64,000 nucleotides of DNA from Salvia splendens (GCF_004379255.2 NC_056048.1:16391197-16455196), one strand, 5' to 3'; positions 41,228 to 53,277 are shown, numbered from the stretch's first letter. Translations and numbers: made by a program. The notes: generated by a model from the sequence alone, not told the origin.

Positions 41228-43740
41228 GGAGGTATCAAGCCCTCTCTGACTTCACAACCGGTCCACTTTTCTTTCCCGAGCCTCCCCGACGTCATTAGAT
41301 GCTGCAAGTGTTGTTTGACTCGGTTGAACACGATTTCTGCTGTGAATTGTGTCCCTCGATGTATCTTATTGTTTCATTCCGACCATAAGAACCAAAGAAC
41401 CAAACATGGGATGATCGAGCTTACGTGTGGTTTATCAGACCTATTTAACCATCTTTGCCAGAACTTGATTCTCCCCTCCAAATCAGTGGATGCCCTGTTC
41501 CATGTAGGCAGGTTTGAGAACCAGCTTGCAAACCTATCCCATACTTGTCTCGCCACTTCATCCTGCAAGAAAAGATGCTCTCTTGTTTCCACACCCGGCG
41601 CACAAAAACACCTACACTTAGACGCCATTTGGATTTTCCTCCATTGGAGTTTTGCGTTCACCGGGACTCGGTTAGCTAGAAGCCTCCAGATGAATATGGA
41701 GATAGATGGGAGGATGAACTCATTCCAAGTTAGCCGGAGACTTGCAGGAGGGGTAACCAATCCCTGCAAAGTTCCCACGCTGAACCCGTTGTGAAATTTC
41801 CGTGAGGAGATGGCTTCCATCGGAGTGTATCCTTGGCCCCTGTATCAAATGGGGTTTTTACGATGTTCGCAGCTACTTCTGAAGGTACTCCAAGTGGTGC
41901 AAGCACACTCTGTACCAGATTTTCATCCCATGCCCCTGCCCTCCAGAAATCTTTTACTTTCAGAGTTGGTAGTCTCGCCCCTGGGTTACATAAATCACTG
42001 ATTGGTTTGTCACCCCACCAAATGTCCTCCCAGAAATTAATATCCCCATCACCGAGGGCCCATTGGATGTTATTATGAATCCTGTTTCCAGCTCTCGCCA
42101 TACGTTTCCATGTGAGACTTTGTTTCTTTGAGTAAGAGGCTTTTGATGGGGCCACATTTCGGCAGTAGTTCTGTAGCATAAAGGCCGCCCATAACGAATT
42201 TTGTTGCCTAAATCTTACCCAAAGTTTCATTCCGAAGGCTTCAACCATTTCCTCAAACTTCCGAATACTTAAGCCTTCTTCTTCCGTAGGGTGACAAATC
42301 TGCTCCCAACTTAACCAATGTATAGTTTTTTTCTCGTGTGTTGTGCCCCAAAAGAACCTGGCTAGAAGGTCCTCCATTTGTTTAAGCGCCACCTTTGTAG
42401 GTTCTAGAACTTGGAACACATGCAATGGGATTGCACTGAGAGTGCTCTTGATTAGCAGGAGTCTGCCCCCGAAAGATAGGTATTTGTGTGACCTGTGTGT
42501 ATACGTGCTGAAATCTTCTCTCTGAGGAACAAGAACATGTCCGTTCTCTTCCTCCCCTTGAAGATTGGGACACCAAGATAAATGAAGGGGAAGTCCCCTC
42601 GTTGAAATCCACTGATACTCTCAATGTTCTGTTCCCAATCGGCATGTTTATCAGCTAGGTAGAACTGGCTTTTCTCCATATTTATCTTCTGGCCGGACGT
42701 TGCAGCATAATGGTTCAGGCATTCAACGAGCTCCTGCATCGATTCTTTTCTAGCTTGAGTGAAGATAATGATATCATCAGCGTATGCTAGATGAGAGATT
42801 TCCAGCCCATGTCGTGTAGTGGCGAATCTCATTTCTCTTCTTCCAATAATAAGATTATCGAGGCACCTTGAGAGATATTCCGCCGCAATGATAAACAGGT
42901 ATGGTGAAAGGGGGTCACCTTGTCGGAGGCCCCTTGAAGACTTGAAAAAGCCTGCTGCAGTCCCATTGATCAAAACCGAGTACCAACAAGAGTTAATGCA
43001 CCGTTCAATCAAACTAATCCGCTTTTCTTTTAACCCCATTTGACGTAGAACTTTCATGAAAAACAGCCACTGCACTCGGTCATATGCTTTCGCCATATCT
43101 AACTTGATAGCAACATTTGGCGTAGGAGAACACTTATCCAGGTCACGGATTATTTCTTGTGCAAGAAGTACATTGTCGCTTAGAAGTCTACCTTTGACGA
43201 ATCCGCTCTGATTTGGAGCAGTGAGGGTGGCAGTAGGGTTGCGAGTCTCTCTGAGATCACTTTAGAGATAATTTTGTTTGTGATGTTACAGAGGCTGATC
43301 GGCTGGAAGTCTGACCACGTATGGGGGTTATCCTTTTTTGGTAGTAGCACAATCATGGTAGCGGTGAAACTGGAGGCATGTACACCCCGTTGAAGAAATC
43401 TCTAACTGTTTCTAAGATGTTTTCCTTAACTATCTCCCAGCAGACCTGGAAGAAGAGCGAGGAGAATCCATCTGGCCCTGGGGTGCTATCAGACGAAATC
43501 CCGAATACCACACTCTTAACTTACGCCATTGTCGGCGTGTCGCTTAGACTCTCGGCACCCATGTTCTCTGGCATTGGTCTGAGGATGTTGATGTGCGGTT
43601 CCTCGAGTGTGAGGTGAGGAGGTTTCGATAGAATGCTGCTGCTGAGTTCCTTATCTCCTCCTCATTTGTGATTACAGTATCTCCCGCTTGAATTTCATGT
43701 ATGCGGGACTTGGTTCTTCTTTGTCGAGCCCAACTTTGAA
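41228..43740 (-). pseudogene. LINE reverse transcriptase and zinc-binding domain
   Basis: The RT core reads AKAYDRVQWLFFMKVLRQMG, GLRQGDPLSPYLFIIAAEYL and the catalytic AYADDIIIF (YADD codons at 42773-42784), then GQKINMEKSQF and FPFIYLGVPIFKG. Upstream, in other frames, are segments such as NPHTWSDFQPISLCNITNKI (about 43330-43270). Downstream is a thumb and linker region (SWEQICHPTEEEGLSIRKFE, about 42310-42250) and the zf-RVT motif WRLLANRVPVNAKLQWRKI with a Cys/His pattern near 41600. The frame breaks several times. This enzyme copies the LINE RNA at the nicked target. Confidence 0.88.
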
Positions 43741-44750
43741 GAACTTAGTATTTCACTCCCCCTCGAGCACCCAACGGACCGTCGCCTTCTGACGCCAATA
43801 ATCTTCTTCCATTCTGAGCCATAATTGGTCTGAGCATTAGCAGCCTCTAGCTCTGCATTTATGAGGCATACGAACAGATTTCCAAACACTTCCTTGTTCC
43901 ATCGTTTCAGTCCCTCTTTGACTAGCCCCAGTTTGATTTGTAGATTTTTCATTCTGAGGAATCCAGTTTCCACATTCCATAATCTCTGGATTTCCTCGAG
44001 GAATAAGTGATGTCTGGTCCACATGGCTTGGAATCTAAACGGGCTACCTCCTATGGTTCCTGACCCCTTGGTACGGATCAAGAGTGGCCCATCGTCCGAT
44101 ACAATCCTTGGCAAGACCGAGACTCTTGTTGCATCGAAGTTAATCGCCCAGCCTTTGTTGATGAGGACTCTATCAAGTCTTTCAAAAAGTTCCCCCCTCG
44201 CCCAAGTAAAAAGAGGCCATCGTGCCCCGGGTCAAGTAGATGGCAGTCGCTAATTGTCTCTGCAAAATCCAACATTTCCAATGACTTGGTCCTCGACACC
44301 TCCGATGCTCCACCCCGTCTTTCCATTTCATTTAAGTAGATATTGAAATCTCCCCCTACTGCCCACGGTTGCTCCTCCATCCCTTCTGCAATGTCCCGTA
44401 AAGATTCCCACAGAGGTACTCTCCCCCCGAGAACACTTTCCATAGACCACAGATATGAAGATTGGCTTTCTAAGGCAGTTTGCTGTGATCTGCACATGGA
44501 TCATCTGTTCTGTATCAACCAAGGCCTCCACCTTCCATTCTCGCTCCGCAAAGAGCCATATTTTATTAGCCATGTTCCCCCCTTTGAATTCCAGTTTGGC
44601 CAGCCTGCAGGTCTCCGGTCTCGGAAGAGTTAATGGCTCGATTATAGTCAAGAAGGACAATTTATGTAGTATAATTAAATGATTTAACACACTCCAGGTC
44701 TTAGCATTAGCCATGCCCCGTGCGTTCCAAATCATTAAGCTTTGCACCAT
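43741..44750 (-). pseudogene. LINE apurinic/apyrimidinic-type endonuclease
   Basis: It starts MVQSLMIWNARGMANAKTW, the usual L1 ORF2 beginning. It keeps SFLTIIEPLT (the active-site Glu region) and, after a frameshift near 44400, VGGDFNIYLNEMERRGG (GDFN motif). The late motif reads SDDGPLLI at about 44085, where the family has SDH; the catalytic histidine appears to have changed to Asp. The enzyme nicks the target strand to prime reverse transcription. The changed residue and frameshifts would abolish activity. Confidence 0.8.
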
Positions 44751-44849
44751 GGTTCTATTACACCAGCTTCGGGGCGGAATGCCCCTCTGTCAATAGTAGC
44801 GGTTCTTTTCCTGTTTTCAACTTGGCTGCCCGGGCTACGATCTCCCTCG

Positions 44850-46155
44850 TTATAACATAGTTGTGCTCTTTCTCCTGCCCCCTAGTTCTTCCTCCATGTG
44901 TGTTACAGTTATACCTTCCTCCACCATATATTCATCATGTTCAAGTTGTTGAAAAAGGTTACTTTCCTCAAACTGTTGCAGCACCCTTTCCATAGTTCCA
45001 TTCAGCTTTTGCGCTATCGAGTTTCCCTGTTGTATGGTTTCTGTTGTGGCTGAGTAAATCCTCCCTTCCACTCCTGTTGTCTCCTTGTGTGTTCCTACTA
45101 GATTAACTTGATTTGCCGAGTTCGACCTTTGGATATTTTTCTCGACGATATTCCCCTGTTTGCCTCTTCTCCCTTTACGTCCTTGTTTAATGAACCCCTC
45201 GTCCCCAATGTAGTCTGCAAAGGTCAGGGACATCGGCCGAAGAACTGTGTCGGGGTTCCCTTGACGTCTCTGGTCCAACTCTCTGGCTTTTTCTTGTCCC
45301 TTTTGCTTCCCCATTTCATTCTCATCTCTTCGGATAGTTCTCTCTCCCCTCTGTGTGGTCCAGCTGTTTCCTCCTATACTCTCCTTGCCCCCCGAAGAAT
45401 TTTGGCCTAGGGTATCTTTCTGGTTGCGCCTCTTTCTTGCCGAATGCGTGGTAGTTCCGACTTGCATGCCCAACATGTTTGCAATCCCTACAATAGAACA
45501 GAATTTTGTCCCATTTAACTTTGAGTACCATCTTCTTGCCCATGACGTCAAGAACCACTTCTTCCGTTGGAGGTTTAGAGATGTCTATCTCCACGCAGAT
45601 GCAGGCGAAGGATAACCGTTTTCTGTTGGCCTTGTTGTGGTCTAGTTTGATGGGGTTACCCAATAGAGAGCCGATTGCGTATAATGCCGAGACTTCAAAT
45701 AAATGGATCGGCACTGCAAATCACATTGCACCACACGGCTGCAATGGGTGTCTCAAAGAATGAGTCAAATGTAGGAGTCCATTTGAACACCCTCATCGGG
45801 TGATGATCAATGAACCACACTGGAGAACCATTTGGTCCATTAAGTATCTTTGTGAATCTTCTACATTCTCAAGCTGGATGATGATATGTTTGGCGTTTAT
45901 GTAGTTCCAGCTGTAGCTCCTTGTGAACCAGATATTTTCAAGCATTTTTTGCACTTGGTTAGATGATGGTATTGAGTGTGAGAACTTACCTACTATGGCA
46001 TGCCCCATTTTGGCCGAGAGGTAGCTCGTGTCTTCTACCGAGAGGCATAGCGATGGCCGTCCTTCACTTGTTCCCACGCAACCAATTCTTGTGATTTTGT
46101 TAGGCTGGAGTACAAAAGGTTCGTTTGTCTTGCTTGACGGACCTCCGTTCTTCAC
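44850..46155 (-). pseudogene. LINE ORF1 protein (DUF4283-like, zinc knuckle)
   Basis: ORF1 binds the element RNA. The N-terminal part (46155-45793) has MGHAIVGKFSHSIPS and FTRSYSWNYINAKHIIIQLE, like the DUF4283 region of plant L1 ORF1. The middle part (45714-45322) contains IKLDHNKANRKRLSFACICV and a zinc knuckle that reads CRDCKHVGHASRNY, so its last Cys is replaced by Tyr. The C-terminal part (45551-44850) is Arg/Lys/Gly/Glu-rich and disordered. Three frames are used, with two breaks. Confidence 0.75.
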
Positions 46156-47532
46156 CTTACTCGCCGCCGTGGGGGATGTAGGGTCGGCCCTTTTGGAGCA
46201 TCTTTGTTTGGGATCGTATGTTGCACTTCTCTAATATCTCCTTCAACTGGTTCATTGGGCCGACACGATGATCCTGTCCCGTTCCTCACCCGTTCCTATT
46301 CCTTATTGCCGTGTGTTAACCCCTCGAACCTTGCCGCCAACAGCTTTGTGGATCCTTGCGCTAAGGGAGGGAAATTTTTTTTAAATCCGCCATTTGTTCC
46401 AACTCCTCTCTCATGACCCCATCCTCATCCTCAGATTATGTGTGTTTACTATTCAAAATAGAGGGTGGCACGCAAACTAGAGGCTGGGAGCTGACTAGGT
46501 CCAGTAGGATGTCGTTATCCGTGCACGAGACATTAGGGTTATTTGTCTTTGTTGACCAGACTGAATCCATATTTGACTTTGAAATTATACTTCTTTGCTC
46601 CACTCTTACCAAATCTTTCCTGTTTTGGAGTTCAAACAAGGATCCCGCCCAGATAGTGGCTTGCGTGTCCTGTACCCCAATTTTGTCTAATTGCAACCTG
46701 TGCGCTTCACCGTCAACGGCCATATTTTCCTTCTCATGCGGCGCTGGCTCCTTTTTCCGGCAGGTGCATTTGTATCACGTGTTTCCCCCTCCTCTCCACA
46801 TTCGCTACCGGCGTGATTTCACCGCCTTTTCCCTCTCTCTCTACCCTTCGTGGTTTCAGGTTGGTTCCATCTCTGATTTACGATCCGATCGTGTACCGTC
46901 TGAATCCTGCCTCCTCTCCTCTGGTAGTTGTGCTATTACCTTCACCCTTGTTATCAGCGGCATCATTCATAACCTTGAGGAGGTTTCTATTAAGTGCCTC
47001 CTCTGTTTTTAACCCACCGGCGAGGACGGAGAGATTTGCGCGCTTGCGCACCGGCTTCTGGTCTTGGGCCGGAGATAGGTTTAACCTTTTTTTGCCGGAC
47101 CCTTTCATAATCTGTCGGGGAGTGGACTTGCGTCTTCTCAGCCGTTACCCAATGCTTGCTTTTGTTTCCTTTTTGCTACCGGCAGTTTTGGGACTCTTTG
47201 TTTCCGTAGCCGTAAACACAACCGGTGTTCCGGTCTGGTCAGGGTCGCCGATTGTGCTTGTTCCCCCCTTACCAGCTTGATGTTGGTCGCCTTTGTTATT
47301 CCCTCCGGCGATGTGGACCGCCGAGGCCATTGTTAACCGTCCACTATTCCGTGGGCTCACACTTGCCACCGTTTCACCGCCTCATGTAGTGCCTTGTTCG
47401 AGAGACCACCCGTCCCCTCGGTCGATTCGTCAGTGGGGCATCCGCCAAGGTTGCCGTCGGCGACGTGGATTGTAGAGAGAAGTTAGAGAGAAGTTGTGTA
47501 AGCAAGAGAAGTTGCTACTGATATGTCGAATC
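46156..47532 (-). other. LINE 5' region
   Basis: GC-richer than its surroundings. Short broken open stretches on the - strand (46723-46436, 47369-47145) may be 5' parts of ORF1 but carry no recognised domain. It starts at 47532 next to the target duplication, with TCTCTCTAACTTCTCTCTAC repeats near the 5' end. This region probably includes the internal promoter. Confidence 0.45.
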
Positions 47533-47999
47533 TCCAAGGCAAAGTCTTCGAGTAAGGCAATAATCCATACTACTTCACAGCAAGCAAGGGCCATTGATCT
47601 ATATTCGGCCTCGGCTGAAGATCTGGATATAGTATGTTGCTTCTTGGATCTCCAAGAAATTAAAGAAGTCACAAGAAATAGGCAAAAACCAGAGATGGAT
47701 CTTCTAGTGTCTGGACATCCAGCCCAATCAGCCTCAGAGAGGATGCTTAAAGAGGGAGCTGTCTGGGTTGAATAGAAAAGACCATGGCCTATGGTGCCCT
47801 TTAAGTACTTGAGGACTCTTTCAGCAGCAATGAGATGATCGGAGCATGGTTTAGACAAGAATTGGCTGAGTTTGTTGACAGAAAATGTGACAGTGCGTGT
47901 GATGCAGAGATATACAAGTCTTCCAATGAGTCTTCTATAAACTTTAGGGTCAGAGAGGGGTTTCCCTGCATCCATCTGCAGCTGCGTGGTGGAGTCCAT
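47533..47999 (-). pseudogene. copia RNase H, N-terminal part
   Basis: It reads KVYRRLIGRLVYLCITRTVT, VLKYLKGTIGHGLFY, LSEADWAGCPDTRRSISGFC and SRSSAEAEYRSMALACCEVV, the standard copia RNase H sequence, up to LLEDFALE at the LINE target site. Together with 40162-40441 it would complete the domain. Confidence 0.88.
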
Positions 48000-48040
48000 G
48001 GGAGTGGATGCTGGTTTGCAACCAAGTAATCCAGCATCAG

Positions 48041-49173
48041 TTACAAGATCAAGAGCATATTTGTGTTGAGAGATGAAAATTCCAGTGCTATTTCTATTTC
48101 AATACCAAGAAAGTATTTAGGCTTTCCCAAATCATTGAACTTGAAGTGGTTAGTGAGGAAGGCTTTAAAGTCAGAGATCATGGAGTCCTCACTACTAGCC
48201 ACCAAAATGTCATCAACATAAATGACAACTCCAAAAAATTTCCCATCAGAAGAGTGTTTGTAGGAGAAGGAATGGTCAGAGGCAGATTGGACCAATCCAA
48301 AACCAGCAAGAACATGAGAGAATTTAAGATACCACTGTCTGGAAGCTTGTTTGTGGCCGTATAGAGATCTTTTCAACCTGCAAACTAGCTGACCAGAACC
48401 CGGTGGAGGATCTGTGATGATCAGACCAGGAGATAGAGTCATGTAGATTTCTTCATTTAGATCTCCATACAAAAAGGCATTGTTGATGTCCAGATGAGCT
48501 AAGAACCATCCTTTTATGACAGCAAGAGATAACAACAATTTAACTGTGGTGAGTTTTGCAACAGGGGAGAAGGTGTCATGGTAATCCACACCAGCCTGTT
48601 GAGTGAAGCCTTTGGCAACTAATCGTGCTTTATATCTTTCCACAGTGGCATCAGCCTTGAATTTGATTTTATGCACCCATTTGCAAGAGATAGGTATCTT
48701 GCCTGGAGGTAGATATGTGATCAACCAAGTATTGGTTCTGATCAAAGCTTACAGCTCATCTTGCATAGCCAAAACCCACTTTGGGCATTGAGAAGCTTTC
48801 TTATATGATGAGGGTTCAGTGAGCATGGAGAGAAGGCTAATGAAGTTGAGATATGGCTGAGATAGCTTGGAAAGAGAGAAGTAAGATGAGATAGGATATT
48901 TAGAGGATGTAGTTACTGAGTTACAAATGTAATCAGTGAGATGAGATGAAGTTTTGAGGGATCTCCCAGATTTTGAGTGAGGAGGATATGATGAAGATGA
49001 TGAGCTGGGAACATTTTGAGGGATGATAGGAAGGTCAGTGTGAGATTAAGAGTGGGTGGGAGGGTGTGAGATATTTGTTGGAAAAACAGACTGAGTTAGA
49101 GAGGAAAGAGGGAATTCAGATTCATGAAATGAGACATTTCGGCTAATGAAGATGTCATTGGTGGCTATATTCA
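48041..49173 (-). pseudogene. copia reverse transcriptase
   Basis: Reading from 48745: KWVHKIKFKADATVERYKAR, LVAKGFTQQAGVDYHDTFSP, AHLDINNAFLYGDLNEEIYM, LKRSLYGHKQASRQWYLK and the catalytic IYVDDILVAS (about 48200-48230). The upstream stretch 48746-49173 continues pol with breaks. A frameshift near 48100 separates it from RNase H. GHKQA replaces the usual GLKQA. Confidence 0.88.
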
Positions 49174-50010
49174 TCACTTTGTATCCTTTTTATAGCCAGA
49201 GGGATATCCAATGAAGATACACATGATGGCTCTTGGAGAGAATTTGTGTTTGCTCTTATCCAAAGTGGAGGCAAAGCAAAGATATCCAAAAACTTTTAGG
49301 CGTGTGTAGGATGGAGGCTTTTTGAAGAGAGCTCGAAAAGGAGTGATATTATCTGGCAGAACATATGAGGGGGTTCGATTTACAAGAAATGAGGTTGTGA
49401 GAATGCACTCTCCCCAGAAAGATATGGGCAAGTGAGACTGAAACAAGAGGCTGCGGGCTACATTGAGTACATGCTGATGTTTCCTCTCAACTCTAGCATT
49501 TTGTTGCGGAGTTTCTACACAAGAATGATGAGCTATAGTCCCATAGGCTGAAAGAAGAGAATGGAGGTTGAATTCAGGTGCATTGTCACTTCTTATGGCC
49601 TTTATTTTCTTGGAGAATTGAGTGTTGACAGTGGAGAAAAACTGGGTTAAGACTGATTGAACCTCAGATTTGTGTATGAGAAGGAAAGTCTAAACAAAAC
49701 GTAAGAAATCATCAACTATAGTCAAGAAATATTTGAAACCATCATGTGTAGGGGTAGAAAAAGGTCCCCATACATCACAATGAATCATGTCAAAAATTTC
49801 AGATGAAGTATAAGTTGAGATGGGGAAGGGAAGTTTCTTTTGTTTGGCAATGGGACAAATTTGACAGGTAGTAAGATGTGAATTTGAAGGAGACAAAATA
49901 CTGGATAAAAGTTTCATTTTATTGAATGAAGGATACCCCAAACGTTGATGCCAAATATCATGCTTACAATAGAGTTTACAGAGGCAGAAATCAAAGAAGG
50001 CTGAACACAA
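49174..50010 (-). pseudogene. copia integrase
   Basis: It has DIWHQRLGYPSFNKM (the HH part of the zinc site), then CQICPIAKQKKLPFP (CC), MIHCDVWGPF (first catalytic Asp), and further on ISFWGECILTTSFLVNRTPS and YTRLKVFGYLCFAS. The interval 49447-49689 holds the rest of the core, including LNVARSLLFQ-type sequence, in other frames. Stops at 49690 and elsewhere break it. Confidence 0.82.
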
Positions 50011-51551
50011 TCTCTGGAATGAGTCTGAGATGCATCAGTGTTACAGCATAGTGGTTCTGAAAACTCAAAGATGTAGAGATTTCCCACTCGATTACCCTTC
50101 ACAATCACTGTCCCCAGTGAAGCTTCCTGGATTTTGAAGTTATTGTGAGTAAAAGTGACAATGCAAGCTGAATTTTGGGTGAGAGCACTGACTGAGATCA
50201 GATTGAATGAAAAGGATGGTACATGTAGAACTGGAGAAAGAGTGATGAGAGAGGTAAGTTTTACAATACCTAGATGAGTGACAGGAGCTGTATTACCATT
50301 AGGAAGGTTGACAGATGCATTTGCTATTGGTGAGGCAGAATTGAAGAGAGATTGATCATAGCATACATGGTGGGTGGCTCCTGTATCTAGAATCCATGTA
50401 GATGAGATAGAACATGAAGATGAGATAGAATTTACAAAATGAGTGAAGAAAACAGTACCAGAGAAATTGTTTGTGGTATGAGTTGAGGATTGAGCAGGGA
50501 GATAACTGACTGATGTGAAGGTTGAAGTGGAGGGACTGTGGAGTTTATGACTTTGCAAGAGGCTGATAAGCTGTTGATATTGATCAAAACTTAGTAGATT
50601 TGTAGAGTCTTCAACAAGATTAACAGACCGTTGTTGATGAGAATTAGGATTTCCAGCAATTCCAGATGATTGTGGATATTTTCTTTTTCCTCTGACAAAT
50701 CCAGGTGGATAGCCATGAAGAATGAAGCATTTTTCAACTGGGTGATTGTTTCTTCCACAGTGAGAACAGATGAGTTTGCCTTTACCATAAGAAGATGCTG
50801 CATTGGCAAAAGGTAATTCACTAGTGACTGGAGCTCGAACAGGAGCAGGAGATATGTTGTTGCCATCAATCAATCTCTGCCTCTCTTCCTGAATCACCAG
50901 TGAGAAAACCTTAGATAGAGAAGGTAGAGGAATCATTGATAAAATGTGAGCTCTGAGTTGAGAAAAAGAAGCATTCAAGCCAATGAGGAATTGCATGGTG
51001 CAATCATTCTCTTGATGTTGATTCCACTTCAAAGCACTATCACAAGTACATCTAGTACAAATACACCAGGAGATCGGTTGAGAGTTTTTGTATTCATCCC
51101 AAACAATACGTAGATTGGTGAAATATGTGTTGACATCAGAGGATCCTTGAGAGAGAGACATGAGTTGTTGTCGAAGTTGATAGATCCTAGCTGAATCACC
51201 TGTGGAGAATCGCTCCTTTAGGTCGATTGCATAAGCATCATCAATGTACATGATGCTCGAGCATATTTGTGGAGATACAAAGTTGCGTAGCCATGAAGTG
51301 ACCATGCTATTGCAATGAATCCATGGTTGATAGAGTAGATCATCACGAGATGGATGAAGAATAGATCCATCAATAAAAACAGGTTTGTTTTTGGGGAGTA
51401 GAGCGGTGCTGAATGATCTGCTCCAAGCGGTGTAATTGGATCCAGTGAGTTGTTGTTGAACAATGATGATCCCCGGATTATCACTTGGATGAAGGAAGTA
51501 AGGACTAGAAGTGTCCTCTGCAGGTAACGGAGCACGATTTCGATTGGCCAT
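49914..51551 (-). CDS. copia gag and protease (right unit)
   Basis: 545 codons open from MANRNRAPLPAEDTSSPYFL. Residues 20-220 form the copia gag domain. The zinc knuckle CSHCGRNNHPVEKCFILHGY is at about 260-280. The protease signature WILDTGATHHVC is near residue 390, followed by VLHVPSFSFNLISVSAL. The last 30 or so residues run out of the pol frame: integrase continues from 50010 in another frame. A small in-frame loss (AYAI-DLKERFS, no WF) distinguishes it from the left-unit gag. The start lies about 65 bp inside the primer site. Confidence 0.88.
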   Translation of the reverse strand: MANRNRAPLPAEDTSSPYFLHPSDNPGIIIVQQQLTGSNYTAWSRSFSTALLPKNKPVFIDGSILHPSRDDLLYQPWIHCNSMVTSWLRNFVSPQICSSIMYIDDAYAIDLKERFSTGDSARIYQLRQQLMSLSQGSSDVNTYFTNLRIVWDEYKNSQPISWCICTRCTCDSALKWNQHQENDCTMQFLIGLNASFSQLRAHILSMIPLPSLSKVFSLVIQEERQRLIDGNNISPAPVRAPVTSELPFANAASSYGKGKLICSHCGRNNHPVEKCFILHGYPPGFVRGKRKYPQSSGIAGNPNSHQQRSVNLVEDSTNLLSFDQYQQLISLLQSHKLHSPSTSTFTSVSYLPAQSSTHTTNNFSGTVFFTHFVNSISSSCSISSTWILDTGATHHVCYDQSLFNSASPIANASVNLPNGNTAPVTHLGIVKLTSLITLSPVLHVPSFSFNLISVSALTQNSACIVTFTHNNFKIQEASLGTVIVKGNRVGNLYIFEFSEPLCCNTDASQTHSRDCVQPSLISASVNSIVSMIFGINVWGILHSIK

Positions 51552-51617
51552 CCCGAGGGAGAAGAGGAAGGCAACAAAGATCTGAAGGAGATTAGAGAGA
51601 GAATGCGGAAGCTTTTG

Positions 51618-51629
51618 TCACTGATACCA
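51618..51629 (-). promoter_or_regulatory. copia primer-binding site
   Basis: The + strand CACTGATACCA carries the CTGATACCA end of initiator-Met tRNA immediately beside the LTR. It is a shorter match than at 2087-2103. An equivalent site lies at 39843-39854. Confidence 0.7.
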
Positions 51630-51934
51630 TAACAAACTCATGGAGATTAGCTTCATGAATGCAAATGAATGAAAGAGGGAGAGAAAAAGATATTTTGAGA
51701 TAATGGTGAAATCTTATTCAATAAATTCAGAGAAGTACATACACCTTATATATTCGGTGCAAAGGTGTAAAGCTAACTAACACACTTAACTAACTAACTA
51801 CCATCCAGCTGTTATTAACTAACTAACTAATTATTAACTGCTCGTTTCATTCCATAGTCGAGCTCAAGTGTAGGTGAGGTGCATGGACGTAGCTGCAGCT
51901 GCATGATGTAGATGATGAGATAGCATCATTAATA
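51630..51934 (-). repeat. copia 5' LTR (outer right)
   Basis: 305 bp, almost identical to 39855-40161 (a short CAGCTG difference near 51893). It reads TATTAATGATGC...TTTGTTA on the - strand and is followed by the CATGA target duplication. Confidence 0.9.
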
Positions 51935-51939
51935 CATGA

Positions 51940-52525
51940 CTGAAGTAGGATAACACTAGTAATAGCTTGAAACTATTTACCAGTTTTATATTTGTAACTT
52001 CTTGATAGTTTCAAATTAAAACTACTCTAGTGATGTTAAATTTTGAGAAATGGACGGTCATGTGATTTGCTATTCATAGCAATTGTCTGCATAAGAATTT
52101 TGATGGGTACTTCCTCTCACTCAGTTGGCAAGTTAGATTCACATTTGGGTATTTTCACGATTATAGTTTTTATAGATGTAGATTCTGTTATTGGCTTCAA
52201 CAATTTCAAGGAAAAAATTTTACTTCGTATTTATCCCCCTATAATTTTTTTTTCTTTTACATCAGTGTCTTACTATATAAGATGTACTTATAAACAGATT
52301 CAACCATCCAAGTATGACATTATCATAGAGAAATGTATTAAGAAATTGTTTGATTTATGAGCTCTGGAAGATCATACACTATAAGTATTTGTAAAGTCTA
52401 TGAACGAAGTACTTGTAAGGTTACAAGAAGTTGTAAAAACAGGTAGCGGAAATTGATCGTGAATAAAACTGGACAGGACAAGGTTGTGAAGGACAAGTAA
52501 GACTGGTTTTATTTTGTGGAGGTCA
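51940..52525. other. intergenic host sequence
   Basis: About 590 bp of AT-rich sequence, continuous with 38976 before the copia insertion. I see no supported gene. A + strand open stretch at 52043-52360 has no recognisable motif. Confidence 0.5.
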
Positions 52526-53277
52526 AAATGTGTAACACCCGTACTTTTTAAGTACTAAATTAATATATATCATGAATAAAAAAAATATAATAATAAAATG
52601 TTATCGTCATGTTATGCTTCTCGTTAAATGTGCTTTGGAAAGTATGTATTTATTTTGGGCTTTTCAAATTTAATTAGAGTCCAATTGTCTACAAATAGCT
52701 TGGACTCTAATTATTTTAAATCCACTAAATAATAATAGTAACACCAACTTGGGCTTACAACATTTGAGCCCAACAACATGTAATTAATTTAATTGGAGCC
52801 CAATATCTCTCCAAGAAAATGGGGTAAGCCCAAGAACTCTTCTTCCTTCTTTTTCTTTCCCTCTCGGCCGGTTCCTTTGTTCATGGAGACCCTCCGCCTT
52901 TCAAAACTTCCATCTTCCTCATTAATCCTACAAATCAAAGGTCACACAGTACTTATTCATGAAACCTCTTCCCTAACTCTTCCCAATACACATTACAACT
53001 TCACACAAAAAAAAATTGAGAGAGAGGGCCGAGAGATAGAGAAGAGCCGAGAGAGAAGAGACCTTGCTACCATTCTTGCTCATCCACCACCAAGTTCAAT
53101 CTTTGTTTGAGGTATAATCTAATCCCCAAAGCATGAGTCTTAGCATCTCTATCATACATCATTTCACAATTTTCTTTTCCTTAACCAACTCAACAATTTA
53201 GCAATTGAAACAAATCGAATAGTTGCCGTATGAAATAAAAAACACAAAAGAACTTAACTTTATAATGATAACGTATA

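Larger units (their letters stand above)
40442..47532 (-). mobile_element. full-length L1-type LINE with 15-16 bp TSD
   Basis: About 7.1 kb. The poly-A tail shows as T9 at 40441-40449 on +. The target duplication TCCAAGGCAAAGTCT(T) is at 40426-40441 and 47533-47548. On the - strand the order is a 5' region, ORF1 with DUF4283-like and zinc-knuckle parts, apurinic endonuclease, RT with YADD, zinc-binding RT-associated domain, RNase H, and the tail. Both reading frames carry frameshifts and stops, so this copy is inactive despite being full length. Confidence 0.88.
38977..51934 (-). mobile_element. tandem pair of Ty1/copia elements sharing one LTR, TSD CATGA
   Basis: Outer target duplications CATGA at 38972-38976 and 51935-51939. 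On the - strand the order is LTR (51934-51630), primer site, gag, protease, integrase, RT, RNase H (broken by a LINE), polypurine tract, LTR (40161-39855), primer site, gag fragment, and a partial LTR (39092-38977). The LTR ends are TATTAATG...TTTGTTA, that is TA..TA rather than TG..CA. The left unit has lost everything between gag and the last 116 bp of its LTR. Confidence 0.85.

Noticed and set aside
46413..47280. + strand frames over the LINE 5' region
   Set aside because: Opposite to the LINE orientation, hydrophobic by composition only, no homology recognised.
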